Source: Rhyacichthys aspro (Eukaryota > Chordata > Actinopteri > Gobiiformes > Rhyacichthyidae). Taken from it: 64,000 bases of DNA. Location: NCBI GenBank assembly GCA_036850595.1, contig CM072168.1, positions 19,397,982-19,461,981 on the forward strand. The letters run 5' to 3'. Of this stretch, positions 36,024-49,900 are shown piece by piece. The position numbers and the translations under genes are program-made. Every line of letters begins with the position of its first letter. Positions within the stretch are counted from its first letter, which is position 1. The notes under the pieces are model-generated. The model was not told the DNA's origin. It did no database searches and worked only from the letters and a program-made list of their open reading frames with translations.

Positions 36024-39000
36024 GTGAGTTCAGGGGCGGGTTACTTCACTGAGCACGGGGAAAAATGGAGAAAATAGTTACGTAAGTTATAATAATGAAG
36101 GTGTCTCCAAAGTTATTCTCAGTTTTTTAGTCTTAGTTTGCAAATAAAGCAGTTATTGCACCTAGAGACCTTCAGATTTGATAAAACACACTGTTAATAC
36201 GTGATCAAATGTGCAATATTAACGTGCAATAACTATTGGACAGTTTGCAATTTACTCTGTTTTACTATTTATTCAGGTAAATTAGATTTGCAGTACAAAA
36301 GACAAGAGAGAAGACATCACATCATGCACTCATACACAACAAATAAATACAAATATAAATAACAAGTGTATAAAGTGCTTAGAGTTAATGGTCCTTAGTG
36401 GCATCGATTCTTGTTTAAAAGAACTATTGCTGCGGGAACAAAACTATTCTTATATCTCTTTGTTCTGCATTTTGGAACAGAGAATCTTTGTTTGTCTTGT
36501 CTTAGAATAGTTTTTAATTTAATTTTTGTTCTGGCCTGGAAGGTTTTTTCTTCTCTTCTCATCTTAACACTTAACACTGAATTGAACTTATTTTAAATTT
36601 GTCAGGAATTTAATGACAAAAATAGTCTAACCTAAGGTGATTCCGACTGTAAATCAATCATTTGTATCCTTTGTCTTTGACTTAATTGAGTGTGTAGCTT
36701 CCAGCCAATCACAGCTCACTGACGAAAATACAACAAAGCTATATGAGACAAGGCTAGAGTTCACGTAGAACCATAATAAATGTGGATTTTACTTTTACTC
36801 AGGACTAAGCACGCAAAAAAAACGGCCTTGGAAACTCTTCATACTGTACCTTTAAATTTATTGTATACAAACACCATGGCCGTCTATTGGACACTTTTTT
36901 GTGTTAAACAGCTCCTTGTTGTCCTCTCGACAGGGTTTTGTCCCAGCGTCCTGCGTCCACTCCGGCAGCAGACCCTACAGAAGCATGGAGAACCTGAACT
37001 GGAGCGCCGTGACCGACCCGGGCCTGTGTGCGTTCGGCAGCGCCCCGTACAGAAGCGTGGACAGCGAGTTCATTCTACGCTACACCTCCACGAGCCACTG
37101 GTACGACGGCCCTCCGGACGGGACCCTGGTCACGCCCCCCGGACTCAACCCAGAAAGCCTCACCTTTTACCCCCGCCACGGCCTGCCCCGGAAAGACCTC
37201 TCGTTACTCCCTCAGTGGCTGCTTCCCGGTGGCGTCGACGAATGGGACGCGAGGAAAGGTTTAAGAGACAAGCTCCGCCTCCAGAGCGCGAGGGCGGCGG
37301 GGGAGCCTCTGAAGCCCCTCCCACTGCGGCCTCAGGTGACCCCCGGCGTCGAACAGGACGGGGCTCCTTACATAAATCTAAAGGCGGCGTCTCGGATCAC
37401 GAGCCAAGAGGAGATCAAACAGGAAGTCTTGAGGCGTTTGCAGCTTCGGCGACAAAACAGCAGCCCCAACCTGGCTCTCCACAGCGCCCCCTGTAGCCCG
37501 AATGTAGTAAAGACGTCTTTCACCACAGACAACATCGCAGGCAATAAAAACAAAACGGATTCTGCGTCCGAACAGCGTAGACCACCTCTGGGACGTCTAC
37601 ATATACCGACATTTGAAGAGTTTAAGAAGATGAGGCAGAAAGAGGCCACAGCTGGTTCTGCGGTTTCTGGAAAAGTCGAGGATAAAGGGAATATAAATGG
37701 TTTCAAGACTGAAAAACTACCAAACTTGAATGATAAAACTGAAGAAGACCATCACTCAGATAATTTAATCGAAGATCTTGCCTCCTCACCTCTTTCGTCC
37801 CATGTTACGACCCCATTCTCTCCCATCCGGACCGTCCCGTCTCCTCGAGGACCGCCGCAGACGTTGGCCAGCTCGGCCCGGGACAGTACCCCGTCAGAGG
37901 AGGCAGAAGTAGGAAACAGCAAGCCCAGGAGGAGCAGCCTAGATCCAGCCGGGGCGGTTCCTTTCCCCCCGAACAGAGAGAGCGGGGAGCGGCCCTCCAG
38001 CTGCTGCCCCGCTCTGCTCCTGGAGGGAACGGATCTGTCTCGATACGGAGCAAAGATCTACAAAATGAAGGATGGGCTCATCGGATCTGCACTCGACCTC
38101 ATCAAGAAAAGGTAAGTCTGAGGGTACGAGCTGCACTTTATCAGATCATTAAGAAAAGGGTTTGCTCAGAAACTTTGTACAGTAGGTGTGATCCATTATT
38201 TTAGTCTTTTATATAAATGAAAATGCTAGTTTTGTCTTTGTTTTTTACTTTATTTTCTCTTTCTCTTGGTGTTTTGTGTCTGCTACATCCGTTCATGCGT
38301 TACTCTTTCTTAAAAATCAGTTGAAAAGATGGAAAAGCTTGCAATATTTAGCCACTTTATCAGAGATATCCTGCACATCACTGGGTCTGTGGGTATTTTT
38401 AGAGATTTAAATTCACTATTATTCATGTTACAGAAGTGAGAATGTGCAGAGGATACATTAAGTAAAGGGTTATGGTCAGAGACTTTGGATTTGTTCTTTT
38501 ATATAAATGAAAACGCACAGAAAGCCCATTTAATTTTGGTTTAAACACTCAAATTTGTGTTCTCCCCTCCTCCTTTCGTTGTACTTATCGTTTTGTGTCT
38601 GCTTTATCCACTCACGGGGGTAATCTTACTCAAAAATCTGTCGAATATCATGAAACGAATGCGTTAAATTGACGTCTAACTGCAGCGTGTGTGTTTGTGC
38701 CGAGTGTGAGTCCATCTGTCGGAGCCTGTGTGGTGTTGTGCTATCGATTTATCTCAGTTGTAGTGATAACAGCTGTCGGAACTGACAGTGTTGGCTGTTA
38801 AACGAGTCTGTGGGCGAGAGGCTGGCATGAAACCACCATCTCCACAGACACACCCACAATCTCTGTCTGTGCTCTCTCTCTGTGTTAGACCAGGCTGGTT
38901 TCACTCAGTTTGTCTGCTCTGGGGTCAGTTTTTATGCTTTTAATTCAGTGTGTCTTGTGCAGGCAGTTGTAGGGACAGGAAAAGAAACTAATGTCTCCTT

Positions 39001-40904
39001 CTTCTGGGTTTTATGGAGCTTTAATGTCTATTTTTACAACATATACAAATGTAAAGCGTGTTATTTTGAAGTGTTTGGTCAATATTAACAACACAGCCTG
39101 GTTAGTTCATCTTTGTCTTACTCTATACTACAAAGTTTAACGTAAAACACCTTTAAAGTTGGGTTGTTAGCTGCCTCAGAGCCTCCAAAGACACAGAATC
39201 AAAGGTTTCTGCATCTTTGGCAAATTTTTATTCACATTTTTCTCTATAAAGCATTATTTTTAACGACAAAACTGTAAATGATGCTCTGTTAAAGTGAAGA
39301 GGCACAAAAACTGTCTCATTCAAAACTAAATCTGTGCTTGGTTCATTAATATTAGATACTGTTTTGATATTGAGTGCTTACTTTTATAGCACACATGTCA
39401 TGTTTTATGTGGCCCTTCATCACATTGAGTAGTTGATGTTTTAGATGGATTTGAACAGGTTTTAGTTGGACTGGATTTTAGATTTTTTATTTTTGCTACA
39501 AAGATAAAACCTTAGCATCTAAAACCTGTTCAAATCCATCACAAATATGTTCCAATCCAACTAAAACTTGTTCAAATTCATCTAAAACCTGTTCAAATCC
39601 AACTAAAACCTGTTCAAATTCATACAAAACCTGTCAAAATGAATCTAAATCCTTTTCAATTCCAACTAAAACCTGTTCAGATTTATCTAAAACCTGCTCA
39701 AATCCACCTAAAACCTGTTCAAATCCACCTAAATCCTGTTCAAATTCATCTAAAACCTGTTCAAATCCATCTAAAACCTGTTCAAATCCATCTAAAACCT
39801 GTTCAAATTCATCTAAAACCTGTTCAAATCCATCTAAATCCTGTTCAAATCCAACTAAAACCTGTTCAAATTCATCTAAAACCTGTTCAAATCCACCTAA
39901 ATCCTGTTCAAATCCAACTAAAACCTGTTCAAATCCACCTAAAACCTGTTCAAATCCAACTAAAACCTGTTCAAATCCAACTAAAACATGTTCAAATCCA
40001 ACTAAAACCTGTTCAAATCCACCTAAATCCTGTTCAAATTCATCTAAAACCTATTCAAATCCTCAAAATTAAAACCATAAAAGAAGGAAACTTTAAGATA
40101 ACTTTTGTAAAAACCCAAATGATGAAACATTAAATTCAAAATTTAATAAAACCTTCCAAATGTCACTATCTTCGTCCCTTGAAACGATTCTTATTAACTA
40201 TCGTGGCCTCTCACTTTTTAGTACAACACCACTGCTTAAGATAATCATTCTGGAAAAAAAGTGGTATTGGGATATTGATCTGGGGCTTATTGACGTTACG
40301 TTCACTATTTCTGCTTTTTGTGTGAAGCGGCTGCAGGCTTCACTCCGCTGCCGTTCATTTAGACCAAGGACAAACGGGACCCACAGCTGTGTCAGTGTAA
40401 ACATTAGGAGACGAACACAATGGACTCGCTTGACACGGCTTGTTGGACAATATGAAGTGGGTCTGTGTGCAGGCTGCAGGCTCTGACAGATCGCAGATAG
40501 ACAGCAGCAGACACTCCTTTGTCTGAGCTGGGATCTGATGATGGATGTGTGCAGCTCTGAGCAGAACTGCTGTGTGTGCCTTTGTCTAATACAGTCAATA
40601 CACAATACAGTACAGCTGCAGACAACACTTCTTTGTCCGTTTTGTGCCGGTTTCTCCTAATACTGCGCCGTATCAGGAAAAGAAATGATAAGAAATAGGG
40701 TTGTCTAGTCAAGATAAAATTAGAATATGTGACTTTCCATTTGAGCTTAGTAACAGGGGTTTATTTTATGGATATTTTGGATTTTTACACTGTTACATAA
40801 GTCCTTTATTCACTGCAGGGTTGGTTTTGTTCACCTTTATTCCACTATATTGGGTTTTTGGAAATATTGAACTGTAAGTGAGCACGAAAAAGGCAAAAGA
40901 AATG

Positions 40905-40936
<32 letters not shown>

Positions 40937-43900
40937 GCTCTGTTAAAGTCTGAAGTTTCAAAATAAAAAAACAGGCCCTGATGAAATAATAAATAAATAA
41001 ATAAATAAATATTCAGAAAAATAAATAAATATTCAGAAAAATAAATATTCAGAAAAATAAATAAATATTCAGAAAAATAAATAATCTAAAAAATTTAATA
41101 ATGGTTCATGAACATTGCTCAAAAAAAATTACTCATATCTATTTGACTTTAGCGAGTACACAATAATACTAGAAAATTATTGGCAGATCCCTAGCCATTA
41201 AAATACTATATGTTGTTTAGTGCTGCACAATATATATATATATACTTTTATTGACACTGACAGCAGTATATTTATCTCAATAACCCAACTGGACTGCTGT
41301 GGTTATATGTTTTTTCTTGTGCACTACACATTTCTATTTTTCATTTCAATCTGATGGAGCCTCACTGTGAGATAGGCTCCTCAGTGTTTGTGGTCTATTA
41401 TAGCAGAGAGAGTATCTGAATTACATTTTTTATGGTTGTGTGGTTAAATTCCAGTCTTTCGTGACTCTTGGTGAGGCTCGGGTGGTTTTTACTGTGACTG
41501 TAGCTCTGTTGGTGTTGAAACATTACATACTGTTGCGTCGTAAGAAGAAGTGTTGTAAGAAGAAGTGTTTGCAAAACTGGTCCTAAACAAAACCTGGTCT
41601 TGTTGGATCCCACGTAGAGCAAGTTTTCTTTTAGCGCACACATGTCACACTCAAGGCCCAGGGGCAAAATGTGGCCCTTTGCAATGTTTTATGTGGCCCT
41701 TAAATACATTTAGTAGTTTACATTTTGTTTACTAGGTTTGAACAGGTTTTAGATGGATTTGAACAGGTTTTAGATTGGCTTGAACAGGTTTTAGATGGAT
41801 TTGAAGAGGTTTTAGATGGATTTGATCAGGTTTTAGATGGATTTGAACAGGTTTTAGATGGGTTTGAACAGGTTTTAGATGGATTTGAACAGGTTTTAGA
41901 TGGATTTGAACAGGTTTTAGATGGATTTGAACAGGTTTTAGATGGGTTTGAACAGGTTTTAGATGGGTTTGAACAGGTTTTAGATGGGTTTGAAGAGGTT
42001 TTAGATGGATTTGATCAGGTTTTAGATGGATTTTAACAGGTTTTAGATGGATTTGAACAGGTTTTAGATGGATTTGAAGAGGTTTTAGATGGATTTGAAA
42101 AGGTTTTAGATGGATTTTAACAGGTTTTAGATGGATTTGAACAGGTTTTAGATTGGCTTGAACAGGTTTTAGATGGATTTGAAGAGGTTTTAGATGGATT
42201 TGAACAGGTTTTAGATTGGCTTGAACAGGTTTTAGATGGGTTTGAACAGGTTTTAGATGGATTTGAACAGGTTTTAGATGGATTTGAACAGGTTTTAGAT
42301 TGGCTTGAACAGGTTTTAGATGGATTTGAAGAGGTTTTAGATGGATTTGATCAGGTTTTAGATGGATTTGAACAGGTTTTAGATGGGTTTGAACAGGTTT
42401 TAGATGGATTTGAACAGGTTTTAGATGGATTTGAACAGGTTTTAGATGGATTTGAACAGGTTTTAGATGGGTTTGAACAGGTTTTAGATGGGTTTGAACA
42501 GGTTTTAGATGGGTTTGAAGAGGTTTTAGATGGATTTGATCAGGTTTTAGATGGATTTTAACAGGTTTTAGATGGATTTGAAGAGGTTTTAGATGGATTT
42601 GAAAAGGTTTTAGATGGATTTTAACAGGTTTTAGATGGATTTGAACAGGTTTTAGATGGATTTGAACAGGTTTTAGATGGATTTGATCAGGTTTAAGATG
42701 GGTTTGAAGAGGTTTTAGATGGGTTTGAACAGGTTTTAGATGGATTTGAACAGGTTTTAGATGGATTTGAAGAGGTTTTAGATGGATTTGAACAGGTTTT
42801 AGATGGATTTGAAGAGGTTTTAGATGGATTTGAAAAGGTTTTAGATGGATTTTAACAGGTTTTAGATGGATTTGAAGAGGTTTTAGATGGGTTTGAACAG
42901 GTTTTAGATGGGTTTGAGTTTTGCTACAAAGATTAACCTACTAACTACTACAACCTATTCCAACTAAAACGTGTTCAAATCATCTAAAATCTGTTCCAAT
43001 CCACCTAAATCCTGTTCAAATCCAACTAAAACCTGTTCAAATCTGAGTAAAAACTGTTCACAAAGGAAGATTAAATCTCACATACAAACTTTTATCTCCT
43101 TCGGCCCCTGATTGGATTTTTATTAACTATTGTGGCCCCTTTTTGAGTTTGACACCACTGTTTTAGCTTTAGGTCACAAACATAACCCCAGTTCTCTGAA
43201 AACAAAGCCTATCTACTCTGTGATGTGAATATACCATGTTTTTTCTCTATTTTGTTAAATGTAATATACCATTCAGCCCTATCATCAATCAGAAATTTAA
43301 ATTATATAATCCTAACATGTTTTTTTACAGTATACCCCTATTGTCTTTGTTTGTTGTCTACCGCCACCATGTTTCTACCGTCACCCTCAAAGCCTCACAC
43401 TGGCTATAGCTTCACAGACCATATATTTTATTGGCCTTAAGAGGCTCATCCCGCTCAAAATGGAAGGAGAGGCAGGAATTATTAATATACGGTTGTAATC
43501 TGTAACTTTTACTGCGAGATGGAACTGAATCCCACAAAATGCTCTTTACTGTCCAAAAGAAAACAATAGGAACACATCCAGCTGTTTATAAGATTATAAC
43601 AGTTATACTTCACAGTGTTTTTATTCTCTAATATACCTTAAGCTAAGTTTTTATGGTTTTTTTAGGATGCTTTTTGACTGATATGTTTACATTTGTTCAT
43701 CTGTTTAATATAAAAATTTACACAAGCACAATTTGTTAAGTGTGGAAAAAAGAGACATTTAGCTTGAACAAAACAACACACTGAATATCACTGTTGATTA
43801 TTGTTTCTTGAATCCACCTTACACTTCATTCTCTAATGTTTAATATTAATATTTCAACCTAAATCGCCCAAAACTTCACCCAAACTCAGGCTCTTTAAAT

Positions 43901-46900
43901 GCTTTTAAGTGGATTCATTAAAGTTGATAATATTCTGTGTGATCCTCTCAGCCGGAGGGGCCTGACTCTTGCAGGAGGGGTCTGTCTGCAAACACAGCAC
44001 AATACTGTCTGATGTTACACTAATATTCATAAAGCAGCTCCTGGGACGGGTTTATAGACTCAGTTTTAGTGATGCGCTAAAGCAGCACTGCTCAGTTAAT
44101 TGTATAGGAGGACTAATCATGTTGAGTATATGTTGAGGGAGGCGTGCAGTGTCCGCTGGGCAACATTTTGAGCTGAGTCGTCGCTATGAGTTGGCTTTCT
44201 TTTCTTTTATCTAATTATCTTCCTATAGACAGTGTTAGGACTGAGGGCTCTTTTCTGTTTCACTCATAAATGTGCTACAATCCTGCATTTAATCGCACAA
44301 GTTTATTCCCTGGTTCATAAACTGTACCTCCTCCAACTTGTGGTCTCAAATAATATAATACGTACAGCACAGAGAACAAGCAATTATTTTATTTATTTAT
44401 TTTATTTTTAGGTTTAAGCTGTAAATAAAGGATGTCAAACTCAAAGTGTTAAGAGATTGTTAATAAGAATCCGTTCAGGGGCCAAAGATGGAGACATTTG
44501 GAAGCTTTTATTAAATTTTGAATGAGAGATCTTCATTTGACATTAATTTCATTTATGGAAACAGGTTTTAGTTTAATCTGAACAGGTTGTAGTTGGGTTT
44601 CAACAGGTTTTATTTGGATTTCAACAGGTTTTAATTGTATTTGAACAGGTTTTGCATGGATTTGAACAGGTTTTAGTCAGATTTGAACAGGTTTTAGATG
44701 ATTTGAACATGTTTTAATTGGATTTGAACAGGTTTTAATTGGATTTCAACATGTTTTGGATGGATTTCAACAGGTTTTAGTCAGATTTGAACAGGTTTTA
44801 GTTGGATTTAAAAAGGTTTTAGATGGATTTTAACAGGTTTTATTTGGATTTCAACAGGTTTTAATTGTAATTAAACAGGTTTTGGATGAGTTGAACAGGT
44901 TTTAGTCAGATTTGAACAGGTTTTAGTTGGATTTCAACAGGTTTTAGATGGATTTGAACATGTTTTAATTGGATTTTAACAGGTTTTATTTGGATTTCAA
45001 CCGGTTTTAATTGAATTTGAACAGGTTTTGGATGGATTTGAACAGGTTTTAGTTGGATTTCAAGAGGTTTTAGATGGATTTGAACATGTTTTAATTGGAT
45101 TCCAACATGTTTTAATTGGATTTTAACATCTTTTAATTGGATTTTAACAGGTTTTAATTGGATTCTAACAGGTTTTAATTGGATTTTAACAGGTCTTGGA
45201 TGGATTTTAACAGATTACATTTACGTAGCAAAAACTCAAACCCATCTAAAACTTGTTCAAATCCAATTAAAACCTAGAAATATCTCCTTCTAAATGTATC
45301 GGAGGGCCGCATAAAACATTTCAAAGTGTGCTGTAAATGGTTTCAATTACACTTCACTTGCGCAGCCATTCAGTTGTTTCCTTTGCTCTGTGTCTTCCAG
45401 TTAAAACCATTTATTGCACATTAGTATGTTTTGGTGGAGTCTAATGGTTAACCAGGTCCTAACCCTCAATCAACGGTAGAAGAAGAAGAAATGAACGTGT
45501 ACAGAGTATTTCAGGGGAACATAGACACTCGTACAGTAGTATTTGTATCGGTTCATTTCAGTGATGGATGTGAAAGTGACAGCTCGGGCTAATTTCAGTG
45601 TCACATCAGGGCTCATTGAGCAGCGATCTAGTGTTTCCTGATGTATTAAAGCACAGGTTATTACCTCCAATGCATCATCCGAGGTGTGACAGTTCATACT
45701 GAAAACGAGACGCCCCACGATGACAGTTTATTCAAGTGAAAACCAATACCGCCCTAAAGACGCTCTTAATTATATCTGGCTTCGGTGTAATTCTGATGTT
45801 TGGACACATTTCATCTGCCGCGATAGCCTCGTTGATTACGTGTGTCATATAAAGCAGCACCAGGCTTTACAGCGCACTCCGCGATAAAATAAAATAAAAA
45901 TGTGTCCGTAAGCGGCAGACAGCGCAGGGCGGATGTGGAGGAATCATTTTTATGACGTGTCCAGAAAGTAATTTCAGTGGTCAGCGCTGGACACGGATCA
46001 GAACAGACAGCGTTATGTAAGAGCCATTAGATTAATGAGCAGTCGTGTTAAAATGAACGCACAGTTCGTCAAAGCAGGGTCGAGCAACGCCTAACAATGA
46101 TTAATACAACCTTGAGAACGCATTTGGTAAGAAATACAAGTCTTAATATTGTGTAAAAGCTGGTTTTTACTTCTGTTTAAGTTCATTTTATTTCTTGTAA
46201 AACAGTAAAATCATCCAAAGACATGCATGTTTATCTAAACTGCTCAAACTAAATCTCCCAAAGTGAATAAATTCGAGTGTGAGCAGTTGTTTGTCAGTGT
46301 CTCTAAGTGTTAACCCTGCGATTAATGGTCAACGGTGAATGGATTAAAATACAACTTCCATCAGATGTTCTTTTTATTTAAGAATATGCTTTTTTTTAAT
46401 GTATTTTATGCTGAAATTTAAATAAATATTCTGAAAAATACTGAATGACACTGTTTAATAATATCGTGTTGCGTTTAAGGACAACATTACCAAACCAAAA
46501 AACACAAAAGGCTCTTTATGTAGGGTGGATTTACAGATTTACTTTTGAATTAAGAGTAAAAATCTGACATAAACAATAGAAACAAGTTGTTGCTGTTGAA
46601 GTTCTTTACATTATAGACAAGAATAGTCAAGTATTTTTTATAAAAACGTATTTAAAGGGGAGGTCTGTGATATATTTTGAATCTAATAAGCGTTAAACAG
46701 CTGTGTATAGAGTTTTAAGTGAGTAACAGGCCTGTCCCAGTCTCTACAGTCTTTAAAATAAACAGAGAATGCATTTCCTGATATCCCGTCGCCTTTTGTC
46801 CAATCAGAAGAGAGAACCATTTAAAAATACTGAAATTAATAGGATTTCAAACTATAAACAACTTAGTTAAGATATTTACCTTTAAAATAGTCCAAAAATG

Positions 46901-49900
46901 TTCAATTTAAAACGACAATCGAAGACAAACACAACAGATTGGTGACAGACGTTAAATCTTTATCTGATGAAGGTGAAGGGAGCCTAATAAGTGTCAGAGA
47001 ATGAGTTGTTTATTCTACATTCAGTTTAAATATTTAAATCAAAGTGTTTATAGCTTCCACAAACATCACTTTAAGCAGTTATTCATATTGTCTTATTGTA
47101 TAGAATAAAATAACTGCATATGTCTCAAACCAATCACTGCTTCCTCCAGTTTCCACTTCCCTTCGTCGGAGAAACGGTCAATATTTTAAATTTACAGCTC
47201 GTCCTAAAAGCCAGACAGTGTTGAGACTCCATTATGAGGCGTGACCCGGGGCCAGTAAAACCCACTGAGCGGATAAACACTCAGCTTTAGTTTAAAGTGA
47301 GTGTAAAACCGATAAAAACAAGAAGTGGACGTGCAACTTCCCCTTCGCTTTATGGGATATGAGCTTCTTACGACTTGTCAAACTCAATTTCAACATGAGC
47401 TTCTCTGATAAATACAGGCATCATGGGTCAATAATACTGTTAAATGTCTCTGTTGGATTTATTGTGTTGTGAAAAAGCTCAGATAAAGTTATTATTTACT
47501 ATTAGTTACTTTATTTTATACAGCAGCTCAAATCTCAAAGCAGTTTAAGATGGATTTGATTTTTGCAACAAAGATAAGTAACTAAAACCTGTCAAAATCT
47601 GTCTAAAACTTGTTGAAATCCAACTAAAACCTGTTCAAATCTGACTAAAACCTGTCAAAATCTGTCTAAAACTTGTTGAAATCCAACTAAAACCTGTTTA
47701 AATCTGACTAAAACCTGTCAAAATCCATCTAAAACTTGTTGAAATCCAACTAAAACCTGTTCAAATCTGACTAAAACCTGTCAAAATCTGTCTAAAACTT
47801 GTTGAAATCCAACTAAAACCTGTTTAAATCTGACTAAAACCTGTTTAAATCCATCTAAAACTTGTTGAAATCCAACTAAAACCTGTCAAAATCTGTCTAA
47901 AACCTGTTTAAATCCATCTAAAACTTCTTGAAATCCAACTAAAACCTGTCAAAATCTGTCTAAAACTTGCTTAAATCCATCTAAAACTTGTTGAAATCCA
48001 ACTAAAACCTGTTCAAATCTGACTAAAACCTGTTTAAATCCATCTAAAACTTGTTGAAATCCAACTAAAACCTGTCAAAATCTGTCTAAAACCTGTCAAA
48101 ATCCATCTAAAACTTGTTGAAATCCATCTAAAACCTGTTTAAATCTGACTAAAACCTGTCAAAATCCATCTAAAACTTGTTGAAATCCAACTAAAACCTG
48201 TCAAAATCTGTCTAAAACTTGCTTAAATCCATCTAAAACTTGTTGAAATCCAACTAAAACCTGTTCAAATCTGACTAAAACCTGTTTAAATCCATCTAAA
48301 ACTTGTTGAAATCCAACTAAAACCTGTCAAAATCTGTCTAAAACCTGTCAAAATCCATCTAAAACTTGTTGAAATCCATCTAAAACCTGTTTAAATCTGA
48401 CTAAAACCTGTCAAAATCTGTCTAAAACTTGTTGAAATCCAACTAAAACCTGTTTAAATCTGACTAAAACCTGTTTAAATCCATCTAAAACTTGTTGAAA
48501 TCCAACTAAAACCTGTTCAAATCTGACTAAAACCTGTTTAAATCCATCTAAAACTTGTTGAAATCCAACTAAAACCTGTCAAAATCTGTCTAAAACCTGT
48601 TTAAATCCATCTAAAACTTCTTGAAATCCAACTAAAATCTGTCAAAATCTGTCTAAAACTTGCTTAAATCCATCTAAAACTTGTTGAAATCCAACTAAAA
48701 CCTGTTCAAATCTGACTAAAACCTGTTTAAATCCATCTAAAACTTGTTGAAATCCAACTAAAACCTGTCAAAATCTGTCTAAAACCTGTCAAAATCCATC
48801 TAAAACTTGTTGAAATCCATCTAAAACCTGTTTAAATCTGACTAAAACCTGTCAAAATCTGTCTAAAACTTGTTGAAATCCAACTAAAACCTGTTTAAAT
48901 CTGACTAAAACCTGTTTAAATCCATCTAAGACTTGTTGAAATCCAACTAAAACCTGTTCAAATCTGACTAAAACCTGTTTAAATCCATCTAAAACTTGTT
49001 GAAATCCAACTAAAACCTGTCAAAATCTGTCTAAAACCTGTTTAAATCCTCTAAAACTTAAACACAAAACCTGTCAAAATTTCTAAAACTTAATTCTAAA
49101 ACTTGTTGAAATCAACTAAAACCTGTCATATTACTAAAACCTGTTTAAATCCATCTAAAACTTGTTGAAATCCAACTAAAACCTGTCAAAATCTGTCTAA
49201 AACCTGTTTAAAATCCATCTAAAACTTGTTGAAATCCAACTAAAACCTGTTCAAATCTGACTAAAACCTGTTTAAATCCATCTAAAACTTGTTGAAATCC
49301 AACTAAAACCTGTTCAAATCTGACTAAAACCTGTTTAAATCCATCTAAAACTTGTTGAAATCCAACTAAAACCTGTCAAAATCTGTCTAAAACCTGTTTA
49401 AATCCATCTAAAACTTGTTGAAATCCAACTAAAACCTGTTCAAATCTGACTAAAACCTGTTTAAATCCATCTAAAACTTGTTGAAATCCAACTAAAACCT
49501 GTTCAAATCTGACTAAAACCTGTTTAAATCCATCTAAAACTTGTTGAAATCCATCTAAAACCTGTTCAAATTTGACTAAAACCTGTTTAAATCCATCTAA
49601 AACTTGTTGAAATCTGACAAAACCCTGTTGAAATCTGACTAAAACTTGCTCAAATCCAACTAAAACCAGTTTTCATAAAAGGAGAAAATGTATGTCAAGC
49701 CTTTGTAAGACTCAAATGAAGATGAAATGTCATATTCAAAAAAAAAAAAGAAACCTTATGAACATCACCATCTTCGGCCCTGAAAGGTTTCTTATTAACT
49801 ATTGTGGCCCCTCACCACTTTGAGTTTTAATGGGTTGAAATCCTCCAAAGACCCAGGCCCAAGGAGAGTGGACATCTGTAAAGAGAGTGGACAGACTTGT

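Noticed and set aside
36780..37496. 238-codon frame overlapping the large RhoGEF exon
   Set aside because: It is a shifted-frame shadow of the real exon, Arg/Pro-rich because of the GC-rich codons.
39639..40133. 164-codon frame
   Set aside because: It runs through the 21-bp minisatellite in copy G; the openness follows from the repeat length being divisible by three.
41725..42036. 103-codon frame with seven-residue repeat
   Set aside because: It is the minisatellite of copy H. The start codon lies in the element and no splice or promoter context is present. Kept only as a finding.
47580..49660. CRISPR-like array of regular repeats
   Set aside because: Repeats are directly adjacent with no unique spacers, and this is a vertebrate intron. 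It is a minisatellite.
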